Below are positions 34,101 through 49,100 of a DNA stretch of 64,000 nucleotides, one piece after another. The stretch comes from Biomphalaria glabrata (taxonomy: Eukaryota; Mollusca; Gastropoda; Planorbidae). The stretch covers positions 19,846,090 through 19,910,089 of the forward strand of contig NC_074716.1 in NCBI RefSeq assembly GCF_947242115.1, given 5' to 3'. Position 1 is the stretch's first letter. Each line of letters starts with the position of its first letter. Below the pieces are notes generated by a model. That model saw only the letters and a program-made list of their open reading frames with translations, made no database searches and was not told where the DNA came from. A program made the translations under genes and the position numbers.

Positions 34101-37100
34101 TTATTTTACTATCTTTATGACACCAACCTCGACCAACATTTTTATAGTACTAATCAACCCATTAGCACAGACCATGCTGGTTTATGTTAATGTTAGTATT
34201 GGATTTTCCCATGTCCATGCAAGCTATTTATTTTCATTAATGTTGGACAAATTTGCTAACTTTTTTAGTGTTGCTCAGTTGAGTATTTTTTAGAGGAGGA
34301 CTTGATGATCATTTTAACATATTTGAAGAACTTATTGGCCTTGAGTCACTCCAAGAAAAAACCAGAGTGTCAGTTATGTCGTGTCCAGGAAATAGCAATT
34401 AAATGATATTAAATTCTTGAGTAACTGTTCTAATGGATCATGTCAATGACTGGTAGAGTTGTGGAAACTGTAACTGTAAAGTGCCTTAATAGGTTTTTAG
34501 TGAACAAGAAAAAGATCAAGACATCTGTGTGTAGTCACTCAAAGAACTTCTTTGTGTCTGTGTCTTTTCTCTGTAGAATATAGTTATTGTTTTAGTTTAT
34601 GATTGAAAAAATAGTAGTTGTGATCACAAAAAATTCCACTAAGGAACAAGCAGTCTTCTGTAATATCATATCATTAACACCAAGAGTGTATAAAAATGTG
34701 AAATTTGAAGCATGTTATGTTACTTGTGAAATGGGTGAAGAAATTTAGAACAAGAGGTTTTCTTAATAACAATTCTCAGATTTCGGAAGCTGAAAAATAT
34801 TAAATGATTCTCAAAGAGAAAGATGAGCTACACAAGCCAAGAACAATTTATGTGTATAATGACCTAAATTTAAAACTGCAAGACAAGGACACTTGTTTCC
34901 TAGCTTAGTAAATGATCACCGCCTTCACCTATCCCTTTGTTTGTTGGACCACACAGGATTTTTCAACCTTCTTTCTCCATTGCTTTCTGTCTGTTGCTTT
35001 GGATAGAACCTCTTTCAATGGCAGGCCCATCCACTCTTTTATGCTGTCTTATCATCACTTTCTCTGTCTGCCTCTTTTTCTTTTTCCTGGTACTGTTCCC
35101 TAAAGGAAGGTCTTTGCAAGCAAGCCCCAAAGACCTTGTAATATGGCTATAGAGTTTTAGTTTGCGTTTTTTTTTACAATAGTTGCAGTTCATCCTGGGG
35201 TCTAATCGCTCTAGTAACCCTGTCTCTAAATCTTTGTTTGTGATGCAGTCTTTAAATGTGATACCTAGGATCCTTCTATAGCATCTCAATTTTATATGCT
35301 TGGATCTTCATCTCTGAGTAGTAAATGATATTAGTGGATTAAAAATGAAGTTGTAACTTAAAAGATTTGAGTCAATTTCCACATTTAAAAGAACATAGTG
35401 AATGTGTTTTAAGATCAAAGTTGTAGAGTCTATATTTTTCAAAAAATCAAATTATTACAAGAGGCCTTTAATAATTGTTTTAATGATTTTGCTGAAGAAG
35501 AAAACTACCTGCTTGCATTTATAAATCCATTTTCACTTGCTAAACAAAATATTCTGAAGATGTCTAGTAATGTACAGATGAAACTGAAATGCATCTGAAA
35601 TGCTTCAGTTTTGGCAATCATTACCTTGTGAACATTTTGCAGAACTAAGAAAATTTTCTTCAAGTTATGACTGTCACTTCGGATCAACATACAGATGCAA
35701 GCAAGCATTTATCCATGAAAATGATTTTTAAAAAAACTGAAGTCACAACTGTTAGAGTCCAAATTGAAGAAGAACTGTCTGTGACATTCGCTTACTAATT
35801 GAACTCCTGATATTACAGATTTGGTAAAAAGCAAAGCCAGTCTCATTAAAGCTACTGATGTTATCTCACCTGTATGAGATATTATTTTTTTATTTAAAAA
35901 CTGCTAACAGTGTTTATATATTATTAGTAGTACATTTAGAATTAATCAATTAGGATTATCAAATACGTCTAAGGACTGAAAAGGGAGTAAAAATTTGTGT
36001 GGCTCATCTGAATTAGAAGTGAAAAAAATTAGCACATAAAAGCAAAAGGTTGGACAATCTTGGTTTAACATATTGTCAGGTTCTTTTTTTTTTTACTTGG
36101 CTCAAGGGGTACTTAGGAAAATTATGATCACTCTAGTTGTAGATACCATATTGTAACATCCAGTTGCTTGTAATAATGTAGTGTTTCTACTGGTTGATGT
36201 ATGTTAGCGTAGGTTTGTCTAGGTGTAGGTAATTATTCACTTGCGGGTGCATGGAGTGGAGATTGAAGTGTGATTAACTTACATCTATAATTAGTCGTTT
36301 TTGATTCACCAACAATGTCCAATATGAGCAGACATGTAATTTAATGAACATAAAGAATCAAGAAAAATACTACTATCCAGCCATATGCCGCTGGCCATAC
36401 CAATAGTTATCACTGAATATATGCATGTATGAACACAATCAGTAAGACTCATTAAATCTCAAAATAAAATATCACATTTACATCTTCTCACTACTAATCT
36501 CCAAAAGTAGCTGCTAGAAAAACTGGGTTAATTAAGGAAAAATTAACATAGTGTATACTGCTCACATGTGTGCCTGGGAATATAAACAAAGGGATATAAC
36601 TCTTTCATACCAAAATATCAACAAAGAAGTAATATTTCACTCTTGCCATACATGTGATACATGTGAAAGTAAATTGTGCTACATTGTTAAAATTTAGGAA
36701 AAAATTTTTATGATTCAATAGTTAATGTAAAAGTACATTGTAATCAGAATTTTAGAATTTAAGAAAGCATTTACTTTCTTTAGACTATGTTTAGACATTA
36801 GGTAGGCCACTTACCAATATTCTACATATATACTCTGGTGCTAAACAACAAAAAAAAATATTTTAAAGTAAAAATAAGGAAAACAATTTGATTATATTAA
36901 TAAATATGTAAACTATTGAATTCATTATTATGTTGTTTTTTCTTAGATGGCATTGAAAACAGCTAGGGCATGGATTGGTAAGTTATTAACATAATATTTC
37001 ATTATATTTTATTATTACTTAATTATTTTAGTTATCTCTTGCAGCTCATTGCTTAATAAAAGTTTAAATTGAGGGTTTGAAATTAACTGTTATGTCATTT

Positions 37101-40100
37101 TTTTGTAATAAAAAACATAGTAAAATATGAAAATATATTTGAAACAGCATAGAACTCATCGAATCTGAGTGTCAGAATCTTTGCAATGGTTAAAAAAATG
37201 AATGCAGCATGATTGAATTTGGATAACTTGTAGTAAACTTTTTTGTTTTCAGATTGCAAAGAATGGGAGAATGCTGAAAAAGTGTTATACATCTTTCACC
37301 AGGTAATATAAAAAGAAAAAGTTACAGAATAGGCTTCATTGCCAGATTAAAAAAGAATAGCAATAGACCTGTACAATTATTAATGGCTTAATTTATCTTT
37401 ATCAGGCTATTCAGAAATTACAACACATAAGCAAAGAGAAAAAAGCCTTCAATTTGACAACAGAAGCCTTTAAAAAAGAGAAGTATGAAATTGACACAGA
37501 TATTTTCCAAGGGCTCTGTTTGTCAGCTGAATTGGTATAAAGGTTTTACATTTTTTAGCTAGCTTTCTTGTTATTTTAGTTTAAAACTATTTGGTTAATG
37601 ATGGGATATTACCACTTGACTCTTGAAGTATTTAACTTTCTTAAAGATATAATATTCCTTCAATCTCAACAGAAATTTGCACAGTCTCAACTAAATGAAG
37701 CTAAATTGATGGTGGCAAAAGCAAAAGAATTTATGCAAGGAACTTTCCCTAATAAGGTTTGTCATCGCTATTCAATATAAATGTTAAATGTTATATTAGG
37801 ATAAAAATAATATGTATCAAATGTTATTATTGTAAAAGTATGTACCATATGAATAGCAATTTTCTTTTATCTCTTCTTAAAAGAAAAAGGTAAGGGTTAG
37901 CTGTTTTTATTTAATTATTATTATGTTTGTATGTTGTTGTTTTTTTTATTTTCTAAATGAATAGAAATTTTGAATTATAGGTTTGGGTGATTAGTCATTT
38001 TTACACTTAATCCCAAGACATGTATCCCATTAGAGAATCGTTCCCAGAAATGTCATATTTCTAGATGATTAATTCATATATTACCTCCCCTTATTTGCCA
38101 CACCAAGTATTTCTTCTCTTCTGTTGTTTTCTAGTTAGATATCTTTAAAAAACTCATATTCCTCATACTCATAAAACTATTTCCTGGGTGTGGCTTTTCT
38201 GTAAGTTAAACTAAGATGCTTAGCCAACACTCTGTACAGCTAAGAAACAGGGATAATATCAGGATGATATACAAGGAAAATCCTTAACACCTTATAATCT
38301 TAAAACATTGTCCAGTTTTTTTGGGACAATGTCAGATTGTCTTAGTTATAGCAAATTCTGTTGAAAGCCTATTTCAGATTGTCACAGATACATCAAATTA
38401 TAATCATTTAAAATCAATTTCTTCAGTTATTGAATCCTATTCTGTAATTAGAATCTCTAACATGATTGTCATCAATTAAAAAACATTGAATTACTAGAGG
38501 TATAAGGGTCTGGGGGTCAATGATAGAAAATTGATTTCCAGAGATTGTCAGTTGATCAAATGATTTGGGAACTAAAGCTTTAAGTAAAAAAAGAAACAAA
38601 CAGTAATTACAAACAACAATCTTAAGTAGACTATTTAGCAGGGAGTTTTTGTATTCTCTGTCATGATTAGATCTTAAAAACTAAAATTTCTATTATACTG
38701 TTTCACCCTAACCTTCCTCATATTTAACTAGGGGCAGCTGCTTCTTAAGTCATGTATGCATTTTCCATGCACTTTAAACTTATTTTACAATATAGTGGGA
38801 GAAAAAAAGGCAATTTATTTTTTGCTAGATGAAGAAAATGAGATTTGGTATAAAAATGTAATTATAGTCTTCAGCAGGCTTCACTTGGCTATTTATGGTC
38901 ATCTTGTTTTTAAAATCAAATTTGTATGCATATACAAAAAACTACTTTTAAAACAAGATGTACAAGGCTATTCATGTTATTTAAAAGTTGTATAGAATAA
39001 TGGAAACACATGGTGGTCTTTATTATTCTTGAGCTTATACAAAGAGTATCCACAGAAGATTGTTTTGTTTCTATGGTGAGAAACTTTATCTTTTTAATTT
39101 ATTTTCAATCATCTGTGAATTTCTTAGCCTGAAATGCAATCATTAGGTCAATTTTTTTTTTTTTTTTTCACCTGTAATTATCAAAGTATGTATGCTTAAT
39201 ATATACACTTAACATACATTTATACCAGCTGTTCAATACAATTTGACAGAGATCATCATTTTTCTCCTATGAACCCTATTGATGATGGTCTTATTATGGT
39301 TAATGTATTGTCACTGTTGTGTTAGGTGTTAGTTTGTATGTTAATGATCTATGACAGGGCTGGCGACCCTTTTTCAGTCCGAGTGCCAATTAATTTCAAT
39401 TTAAAAACAATGAAGATTGTTGCGTGCCCAGTAGGTCTACTAGTGACGCCACTATATAAAAGAAGTGCTACAGTCAGTAAGTCAACTGCATGTATAAAAA
39501 CAGCTTAGTAACAATATTACTTGTTTATTCAATTTTATTATCCTGACCTACAGATTTGAAGTCTTAGGGCAGGTCAATCAGTGCGACTTCTGCTGTTGTG
39601 TGGTAGAAGATAACAGTTTAATATCTGGTGTATACCGTGTATTCTTCAAAGTTACACACACCGCACTTAGTTCATCGGTCAAGCAACTTCTGGCATCTGA
39701 TTTAATATAGTTCATTGTAGAAAAAAAAGGTTCGCATGAGTAAGTAGACAAGAAAATTGACATAATGGATGTTGCTACGTTTATCAGAGAATTGAAAGTT
39801 TTAGGCAGGTCATTCCAAACTTGAAGAATCTCATTTTCTGCTAATATCTGAGGTTCTAATGATCCATTTAACCATTCACGTTCAATTAATTCAAGTCGTA
39901 TTCGTAAGTCAATAAATTTCTGTCTCCAAATTGCGCTGGACTGAAACTCAACAAGTTGCATTTCAAAGTCGTGTAATCCCATCCAAGAAAACATGGTCAA
40001 AGCCAGAGCTTCAAAATCTACTGTATCTGGATATTTTATAAATTTGGAGGTGTACTCGAATTTTCGAAATTGTTCAAAATGCAGTGAAAATTGTTCAGCA

Positions 40101-43100
40101 GTTGTGTCAATTATCTCTAAAAACAATCTTTTCTGATAATCTTTGCCGGTAGTATCATGAACTTTTAAATCATCATAAAATTTCTTCAGTTTGTTAAAAT
40201 ATTTTAATTCTTCCTTCTCTATGCCACGTTTGTAAATCTTCAACTTTTTCTCAAATGATGTCAAGATGTCAAATGCCTGCCTAATTTTCCGAAACCTTGC
40301 AACTTCGTATTATTATTTGCTATATTTGGCAATGATGGCCAGTCTAGCGGACGATGTCACATCAGTACTTTCATCAAGGCAAATAGAATAGGCTTGACAT
40401 GCATTAATATCCTTCTTTACTTGTTCTTGAATATTAACTTGCAATTTCATAACTCTCGCTTTAACTGTGTTTCAGCTTATTGGCAAATCCTTTATTCTCT
40501 GTATGACTTTATCCTTGTTTTGAAAGTCTTCAAACAAATAAGACGCACATTCTAACATTGCTTCCTTGATATAATCACCGCCACTTAAAAGTTTTCCATG
40601 TTTAGCTATAATTTTTGAAACTTCAAAACTTGCCACTAAGTTAGAAGAACTTTTAACAAAGTTTACAAAAGAACTGGATTGTGAAATCGCTTTTTTTAAC
40701 TCACGCGATATATGTTCTTTTTGCTCATCCTCGCTTTTGCCTAAAAGCCAGTTGAGATTGGACTCATAATGACGTTTTACTGATGATGTCCGACAAACAA
40801 CACTTTCCAAACACATGGCACATAAGGCCTTGTTTTCTCTGTGAATCCTTCCATATCTTTCAGTCCACCACTCTTGAAAAGGTCTGCCACTTCCTTCTTC
40901 TTCATTTAGTTTTCTTTTTTTTAATTTTGAGAATGACATGTTATGGTAATTATTCTGATAAAAATTTATTGATGGCAACGCTAGCAATCGATGTAAGACC
41001 GACATGTTTTCAGTATCAACAAAATGGCGGAAGCTAAGGAGATCTCGTTCAAATACGAGATTAGTCTTGAAAAAAAAATTATTATGCCCTATGCTCCCCA
41101 AATGAAACACAGTCATATGAAAAAAATTATATGGAATATGATCCACTAGCGCTTCTTCCTAATTATTTACAGTTCTCGGAAATAATTGAACGTTATTAAT
41201 TATGGTAATTTGAGATATCCGTGATTTTTCCAAAAAAATACATCTCTTAATATCATTGTCATCGCGTGCCACACAAAATCGTAAGGTGGCACGCGTGTCA
41301 TAGGTTCGCCAGCCCTGATCTATGAGCACAAATGACCTTCAATAAAGTCTAGTAGGGAACCAGTGCTGTAGGAGCCATATTCCCAATGGACTGAAGGAAA
41401 AAATTTTATCCAATGGCCAGATGTGGATTGAGAGCTTTTCATCCCAAGTCCATTTAGAAGTTTCCACAATGGCAGCAACCATTACTAGGTTGGGTCGGGC
41501 CATGTATGTAGTGTGCTGCACTCCAGTACTGGTCTCACTCCCTACTATTCACAAGACCCTGTATGGACCACCACTCCTATTGCTCTCCTATGACAGCCCC
41601 CTTGTGGAACGGTGTGGCAGACTTGGTTACCTGATAGAGGCCTGGTTTGCTTCTTCTAGATGTATCCATAGGGGGTGCAGTGTTGAGGCTATGGGAGATG
41701 ATCTCCTTAGAGTGCAAATGAGCAGCAAGGGCCACCTACTAATTTGTGTAAAAAAACAACTTAATTTTATCTTGATTACTTGCAAAGAATAAAATATTTA
41801 CATTAATTGTGATTAAAATAATGTATTAATCTTTAAAAAAAAAAATAGAGTGATACTGACCTTTTCATTTTAGGCAGGTTTTTTGAGCTTGCTCTGTCAT
41901 AACTTTGGAGTGGATAGTTTCAAAGACAAACAATTTGGAGAAGGAGTTTTTTGGTTAAAAGAAAGCTATCAATTAGGAAAAGATGCTGATGATGTTAGCA
42001 CAAGCACTCAGGTAATGCACATTAATGCATACTATTTTTTTTTATTAATACAACACTATGATTGATTCAGGAGGCATCAATATATCAACCACTATTTTTT
42101 ACTTAATTGGTACTATTTTTAGCGGCCCCCGAAAGGGGAAAAGATGCTATTAGTTTTGTGCGAAATGTCTGTCCGTCTGTCCGTCCATCCCGTTTAGATC
42201 TCGTAAACTAGAAAAGATATTGAAAATCCGACATCACAATATTTTAGACCATTCAAAGTTCTGATGCAACAGCTACTTTTTTTTTCCTGAAAGCGAAAAA
42301 TCTAATTTTTAAAATCAGTTATGCAAGCAGTTTTTTAAAGAGAAAAAGCTAATTAGTATGCATTTTAAGTTAGACCTAATTTAGAACGAATAGTAATCTT
42401 ATAAACTCCATTTTCTTGAACATTTTTTTTCATGTATTTCTTTTGAGAATTCGAATAAAAGACTAAGCATTTTCAAAACAATTACATTATGTAAACACCA
42501 GGAGAGGCTCGGTAAAGCGCTTAGCTTCTGAACCGAGGGTCCTGGGTTCGAATCCTGGTGAAGACTGGGATTTTCAACTTCGGAATACTTGGGCACCCAA
42601 GAGTCTACCCAGATTTAATGGGTACCTGACATTAGTTGGGGACGAGTAAAGGCGGTTGGTCGTTGTGCTGGCTACATGACACCCTCGTTAACCGTATTAG
42701 CGGCCCCCAAAAGGGGAAAAGAAGCTCCGTCCGATCCGTTTAGATCTCGTAAACTAGAAAAGATATTGAAAATCCGACATCACAATATTTTAGACCATTC
42801 AAAGTTCTGATGCAATGGCTACTTTTTTTTTTCCTGAAAGCGAAAAATCTAATTTTTAAAATCAGTTAAGCAAGCAGTTTTTTTAAGAGAAAAAGCTAAT
42901 TAGTATGCATTTTAAGTTAGACCTAATTTAAAACGAATAGTAATCTTATAAATATCATTTTCTTGAGCATCATTCATTTATGTATCACATTCAAGAATTC
43001 GAATTCAAGATATAACATTTTCAAAACAATTACATAAAGTAAAGACCAGGTGAGGCTCGGTAAAGCGCTTAGCTTCCGAACCGAGGGTCCCGGGTTCGAA

Positions 43101-46100
43101 TCCTGGTGAAGACTGGGATTTTCAACTTCGGAATCCTTGGGCGCCCCTGAGTCTACCTAGCTCTAATGGGTACCTGACATTAGTTGGGGAAAAGTAAAGA
43201 CGTTTGGTCGTTGTGCTGGCTACATGACATCCTCGTTAACCGTAGGCCACAAAAACAGATGAACTTTACGTAAAATCATCTGCCCTATAGACCACAAGGT
43301 CTGAAGGGGGAACTAATTAGGCCAGGTTCACATCTAACTTTGCATTCACTTGCACCTATCCTTTGATCTGCAGCACCATTGGGGCACTACACAAGATCTG
43401 TCAACCTTCTTTCTCCATTCTTATCTCTCATTTGTCTTTGATATAATTTCATTTGGATGTTCTTTCTGAAAATATTGAAGCCTGCCTGGGTGGACCACTT
43501 CGGGGGCCGATTTTAAGTTTGTGTTTCCACACAAACTGTCTTTGTAACCTTGTTTGTTTAAAGGTTTATTTATATTTTTTTTATCTATATTTCATTTGAA
43601 AATTATATTCTGAAGGCTAGTACTCTACGGCTTTTAGCTAATTGCTACATGGAAGAAAAAAACACAGATTGGATAGAAAATGCATTCAACGCCATTCATT
43701 TGGCAAATAAAGTAAGAATTTGAATTAATTTTAAGGTGTTTAATCAACAACTAATGATACTTGTCCTTGATTTTTTAAAATGGGTAGTTACCAATTTTTT
43801 ATTCTTTACAATTTTTTTCATTAGATTGACCCACATCCTGCTGGAATTTATTTGAAACTGCAACTTAATGTTTTAGATGAGGAACCAAATTTAAACTTAA
43901 TACTTGGTAAAGTTTTTTTATAATAATTTTCTTATTGCCAAATTTCTATTTATGTTAGAAATAGAGCTAAAAAAAATTTTTATCATTTATTTAATAATAA
44001 GTTCTAAAAAGGAAACTTTGCCATATTAATTAAGTATAAATAATGTGCATGTTTGTTAAAGCATGGGGTGGTGTTTAGGAGAAGTATTTAGAAGATAAGA
44101 AATATTTTAAGTAGGCAAGTGTCTGCATTTACCTATCCTCCCTTTCAATCATACATGTGGTCTTTAGCCTCTCTTCAAGAGATGTTACATCATAAAGACA
44201 GCAGCATAGACCTAGTACTGAATGCTCTTCACCTATTAAAGAAACACCAAATGTAGGTATATCAAATACATATCATTAATGTTTTTAAAAATCTTGTTTA
44301 TCCTTAAACAATGTAAGTTGTCTGTGAAATATTATTAATATAGGAATAAGATTAAAGTGTCTATCTCTAGATTTGTATTTCTATTAGATCAAGTGTTGCC
44401 TTTCAACTACGCCTAGAAATTCTAAAAAAATTTGAGTTTCATCCTGACTATGGTTTGCTGCTGGTTACGATGCTTGATTCATTTCTCACAGAATCTGATG
44501 GAGAGTTTGCTAAAACATTTTCTCAGGAGTGTATCATTGGTAATGCTCAAAACATTATTAGATTTAACTTGTAATTAAACTTGCTAGAGATCGGCCTAGT
44601 ATATTGTTTACAAAATATCTGCTACTATTCTTAGCTCACAATACTATTGGAAGATTGGATGGAGCAACATTGAAGCGTTTCCACATTTTGTTTTGGTCAA
44701 AAGCAGCAGAAATGTTTGAGGTAATACTTTTAAAAATTTTTATATAAAAAAGGAATAATATTAGAATTCTTTTTCAGTTATGTTAATAGGAATTAATATT
44801 TAGTATGCTTGTATATGTAATCAAAGAATAAAATGTATAACTTATACATTAAATTTTAATTTTAAAATAATGAGTGTCCTCAAAGAATTCTTTTCTAGAA
44901 CTAAAGGATTCTGTTGTCTAGAAATTTGTAGCAACAATCATTTAATTTGAGAATTTTTCTCTGAAGAAGAAGAATTGAAACTTAGTTGTTGTTGTTGTTT
45001 TTTTCAATCTAATTGTGTCAATTTTTTTTGCATTTCTAAACTAATTATAAGAATCTTAATCCAAACAGAATGAAAATTACAGTGGCTCTATTACTTGGTA
45101 TAACTATTCCCTGAGTCTTTATTCTTCACTGAGCCCATCAGAACCTAATCTTGGAAAACTGCATAGAAATTTGGCTACATGTTATTTGCTTGTTGGTGAA
45201 ACAGCCAAGGCCAGTTTAGCTTCTTTTTTATAAACATTTTGTCTAATTAAAAATAGTCTTAATTAGCAGTCTAAATGAAAGCTATTATATCAATGAACTA
45301 TCTTTACAGGCTTCAACAGCAATAGAATTATCTGAAAAATGTGAGCCAAACAATGCACATGCACAATATATTAGTTTCAAAGTAGCTCTAGCCACCAATG
45401 ATTGGGAAAAAGGTTTGTTGCAATTTTATTGGTATTATTTATTTGTTTCTTTTTTTATTAAATACTCTCTCTTTTTATATATATTTTTATTATATGCAAA
45501 ATCCTTGTTAAACATTTTTAGTAACACTATTTTTTACAATACCTGTATTTAACTCATATCATACCTTTGTGGAGACTTCTGGGTGGGAAGGTGGAACCTG
45601 GCTGAACAAGGATCTCAAAAACGGCTCCAACGATTTTCCTAAAAATTTGACAGCTGCTATATATTGTTGACCCTTAAAAAAGATACCTACAACAAAGCTA
45701 GACAGGCTTTAGAGTGGAACCCATAGGGCACAAGACGTAGAGGAAGACCAAAAAGAACATGGCGATGAAGCATAGAATAGGAAAGAGCTGGGAAGCCATT
45801 CAAAAACTAGCAAGAGCCTGTGGATAGTGGTGTGTTTTAAAAAGGCCCTATGTTCCATGAGGAACGCAAAGGAAAGATGATGATATGGATTTATATTGTT
45901 GGGAAAAGAAATACTTGCTTGTTGGTCACACTGGGAAAACTAGTTTGATCATTATTATTTTTCAAAGTAAAAAAAAGAAATAAATTTAAATTTGGCTAGA
46001 GAACGAGAAAATCTTTATCTTGAATGGACTTTAAGTCTTCGGTTATTTTTGCATTCCTTGAAGAGGTTAATAAATTAATGTTCAGGAACATTTTGCACAT

Positions 46101-49100
46101 CTTCTTGTAAGTCTAAATCTAAAGGCCTATCATTGGATAATTATAAGGTCTAGTAGATCTCTACATTCGATTAACCAAAAAATGTTCCATTGTTTTTTTA
46201 TCAAACATTCATTAGTTATTAAGAGAATAAAATCGCTCTATAAGTTGTATAAAGGATTTATATTTTATGTTTTTCTTGTTATGCCAAAATTTAGTAATCA
46301 GAAGACAAAAAAAAACAATGTTTTTTTAAATGAAATCTATACTTTTTTTTTTTTTTTTAACAATGTAACTTTTTTCTATAACTCTACATCCTAGCTATAA
46401 AAAGTTTGAACCAATTAGTGAATTGTTCACCTAAAGATGATGATACAAATAATATTATTTGTTTAGCTGCTCATTCTGCTTTAGAAGTAAGTGTTTTTCT
46501 TTAGTAGAAAGTTGTACAATTTTTCTTTTGCTTTGTATAGTGTAATTTTCATGCCACAGCATTCACATTGCGCTATGGTCCAATCTCCTTTTGTGGACCT
46601 GTGGGGCAATGTGTATCTGGGGAAAGGTTTTTTGCCCAAATTCTCTCAGTAGACATAACTCAGCTTGAGTCTGGATTCAAACTCCAAGCCCCCGTGATAG
46701 ACCAAGCCCCTCAAATACTCATCCCACATTGTTTTTGTAATATTGTAAAATTAATATTTTTTATAGTAAACTACATTTAGTGGCCTCTGTAGAAATGTGG
46801 TGAGATTGACACAGTGGCTCAAAGAGCTCAACAAAATGCAGTGTAGAGCAGCAAATGTAGAGCCAAATTATTGCAGAGAAGGTTACCAGCGAAAGGGTCA
46901 GTGTCCACAATTTTCTGCCTTTTAAATTTGTGGTTTGACGTCCAAACTGGGTCAAAATTCATCTGACTTCTTCTTGACCTGTGCATCCCTCAAGTTAAAC
47001 TTCTTTGGTAAATTTATCCTCCACACTACAGAAAAAAAAGTCAATATTATTTGTGTGTGTTCTATCATATCTCAAAAACTAAAAGCAATATTGAAAGCCT
47101 GATTTCACCAATATGTCTACTGCTGGTCTGAAGGCAAATCCTTTTGTTTTTAAATTTAGTAATACACTTGTATGCCCATATATATAAACTATTTTTAATG
47201 AAAGGTAAAGTAGACAGTTTTAAGTGGTCTTTTCTCAAAAGTATTGACAAGTCAAATTCTTAAGTCATTTTCATCTCACTGGAAACAGTAGCTACTTATG
47301 GTCTTCCAAAAGCATGCCTGTTTGTTTTTAAAGTCTGCTTAGTGTATGCACATACAAGGCAGGTGATGTTATTCAGTACCACAGTGTGATGAGGATGGAC
47401 ACTGACACCATCTCAGATTAGAGCTTTTAGACACACCCAAAGACAAATTTGTCATTTATAGTTTTGCTTCTATGTTTTTGTTTTTTCTAGCAAGAAAAAT
47501 CTGAATTAGCAATCCCTGCATTGGAATGTCTTATTAACCATAGCAAGGACAGTAAACATATTCTTATAGCCATTAGATGCCTTTTGAGGTTACTTATTAC
47601 AGAAATTGAAGAAAATGAAAGGTAATATTATTAAAATGTGAACATGTCAATTTTTACTATGGTATATTCTGCAGTTTACTTTGCATCAAATTGGAGAAAA
47701 AAACAAACACTTAACAATATGAAATTCCTTCTATGTATTGATTGAGGGGAAACATAGTGTATTTCTATTTTTCAGGTTAAGTGTTAACAATGCCATTAGC
47801 AAAGTAAGGACAGGTAAGTGGGTTCATTTATTGTAATTTATTAATGGACAGATTCAGTAGCTACCAAGCAACTCCAGTTCTCTTAATTATATACTGTAGT
47901 AACAAACATTTTTTTTCTAAAGGAAAAGTAAATGAAGATGATTCTAATTGCTAGTAAATAATGACAAAAGGAAATATTAATTTTTTTATTACATTTTGAT
48001 CAACAGCTTATAACAAGATACTTGTCATAAAAGCTAATAATGAATTATCAAGTGCTGAATTAGAAGATGAAGCATTGTGGTTTATGAAAATTGGTATGAA
48101 ATAAATCTTAGTATGAAAAGAAAGTGATATCCTTACCTAAAAAAAATAATACATTTATTAACTAAATCTGTAGTTATTTTTGTTTATGAATAAAATTTCA
48201 TATTTTACTATACTATTGTGCATATTAAATATTTTTTAAATTTTAATGTCAAGAAAATTTTTAGACTATTTTTTTTAGTTGATCTTAACTCTTGAATTAT
48301 TGTAGCCTGGAATCTAGCAATAAAATATAGAGATGATGTTTATGCAGTGAAAGAGCTTTTCAATTTATGCTATCAGGTTATAAGAATTTTTTTTCATATT
48401 TCTTTGAACATAGACTTTTGCTTTGTTTTCATTTTGATTTTTTACAAAGTTTATATCAACTCAGTCTGTCTTTCTGTCTGGAACAATTTTTGTACACATT
48501 ATTTCTCTCACACCCAATCTTGGTTCAATTTGAAATTTGCACAATTATTTCTTGTACCTAATAAACAATAGAATCATTTTTAAACAATTATTATTTAATA
48601 GTAATTAATTATTTTGTTTGGTATTGAATAATGGAAAGAAATTGTACTTGACAGACATGGCAATAAAATTACACAATTATTTCTTGTACCTAATAAACAA
48701 GAATCATTAAAATAAAATTATTATTTAATAGTAATTAATTATTTTGTTTGGTATTGAATAATGGAAAGAAATTCTACTTGACAGACATGGCAATAAAAGT
48801 TACATTAATCCCTTTTATGCTTGTAGATAATTATTTTGTAGATTAAATGTTTGAATCTAACAATGGATATGCATATTTTCAATTTTCATAAGCACTTCAC
48901 TTGCACAGTTGTTAGTGAAATTGGCTTGTGGAGGCTTGAGTTGAATTCAAGTTGTACAACATTTTTTTTAATAAAATACATTTTAAAAGCTATCACTGTA
49001 ACCTTCACCAAGATACCCCCTTCTTTCTCCCTCCCCCCCTCCAGACAAATGATAGGATCATAGCACATAGAGAAAGCTAAAGGCATGAAGTTGCGCTAAA

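Larger units (their letters stand above)
39355..41317 (-). mobile_element. hAT transposon with intact ends, internally deleted
   Basis: A 1963-bp element in the TEX11 intron 37757-41873. Its ends are CAGGGCTGGCGACCC (39355) and the complement of CAGGGCTGGCGAACC (ending 41317), flanked by a perfect 8-bp duplication ATCTATGA (39347-39354, 41318-41325). The transposase reads on the minus strand: an N-terminal zinc-finger part (40472-41146, true start probably near 40939, MSFSKLKKRKLNEEEGSG, with CAMCLESVVCRTSSVKRHYE), a short piece with ICLDESTDVTSSARLAII at about 40330-40400, and the C-terminal hATC dimerisation part (39578-40264, CEPFFSTMNYIKSDAR). The middle of the catalytic core is missing, so the copy cannot encode a full transposase. 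Confidence 0.92.

Noticed and set aside
42520-42580. Possible true tRNA gene
   Set aside because: The B-box is perfect, but no acceptor stem closes around it and the sequence recurs 548 bp away with SINE-type flanks; it is a tRNA-derived SINE head.
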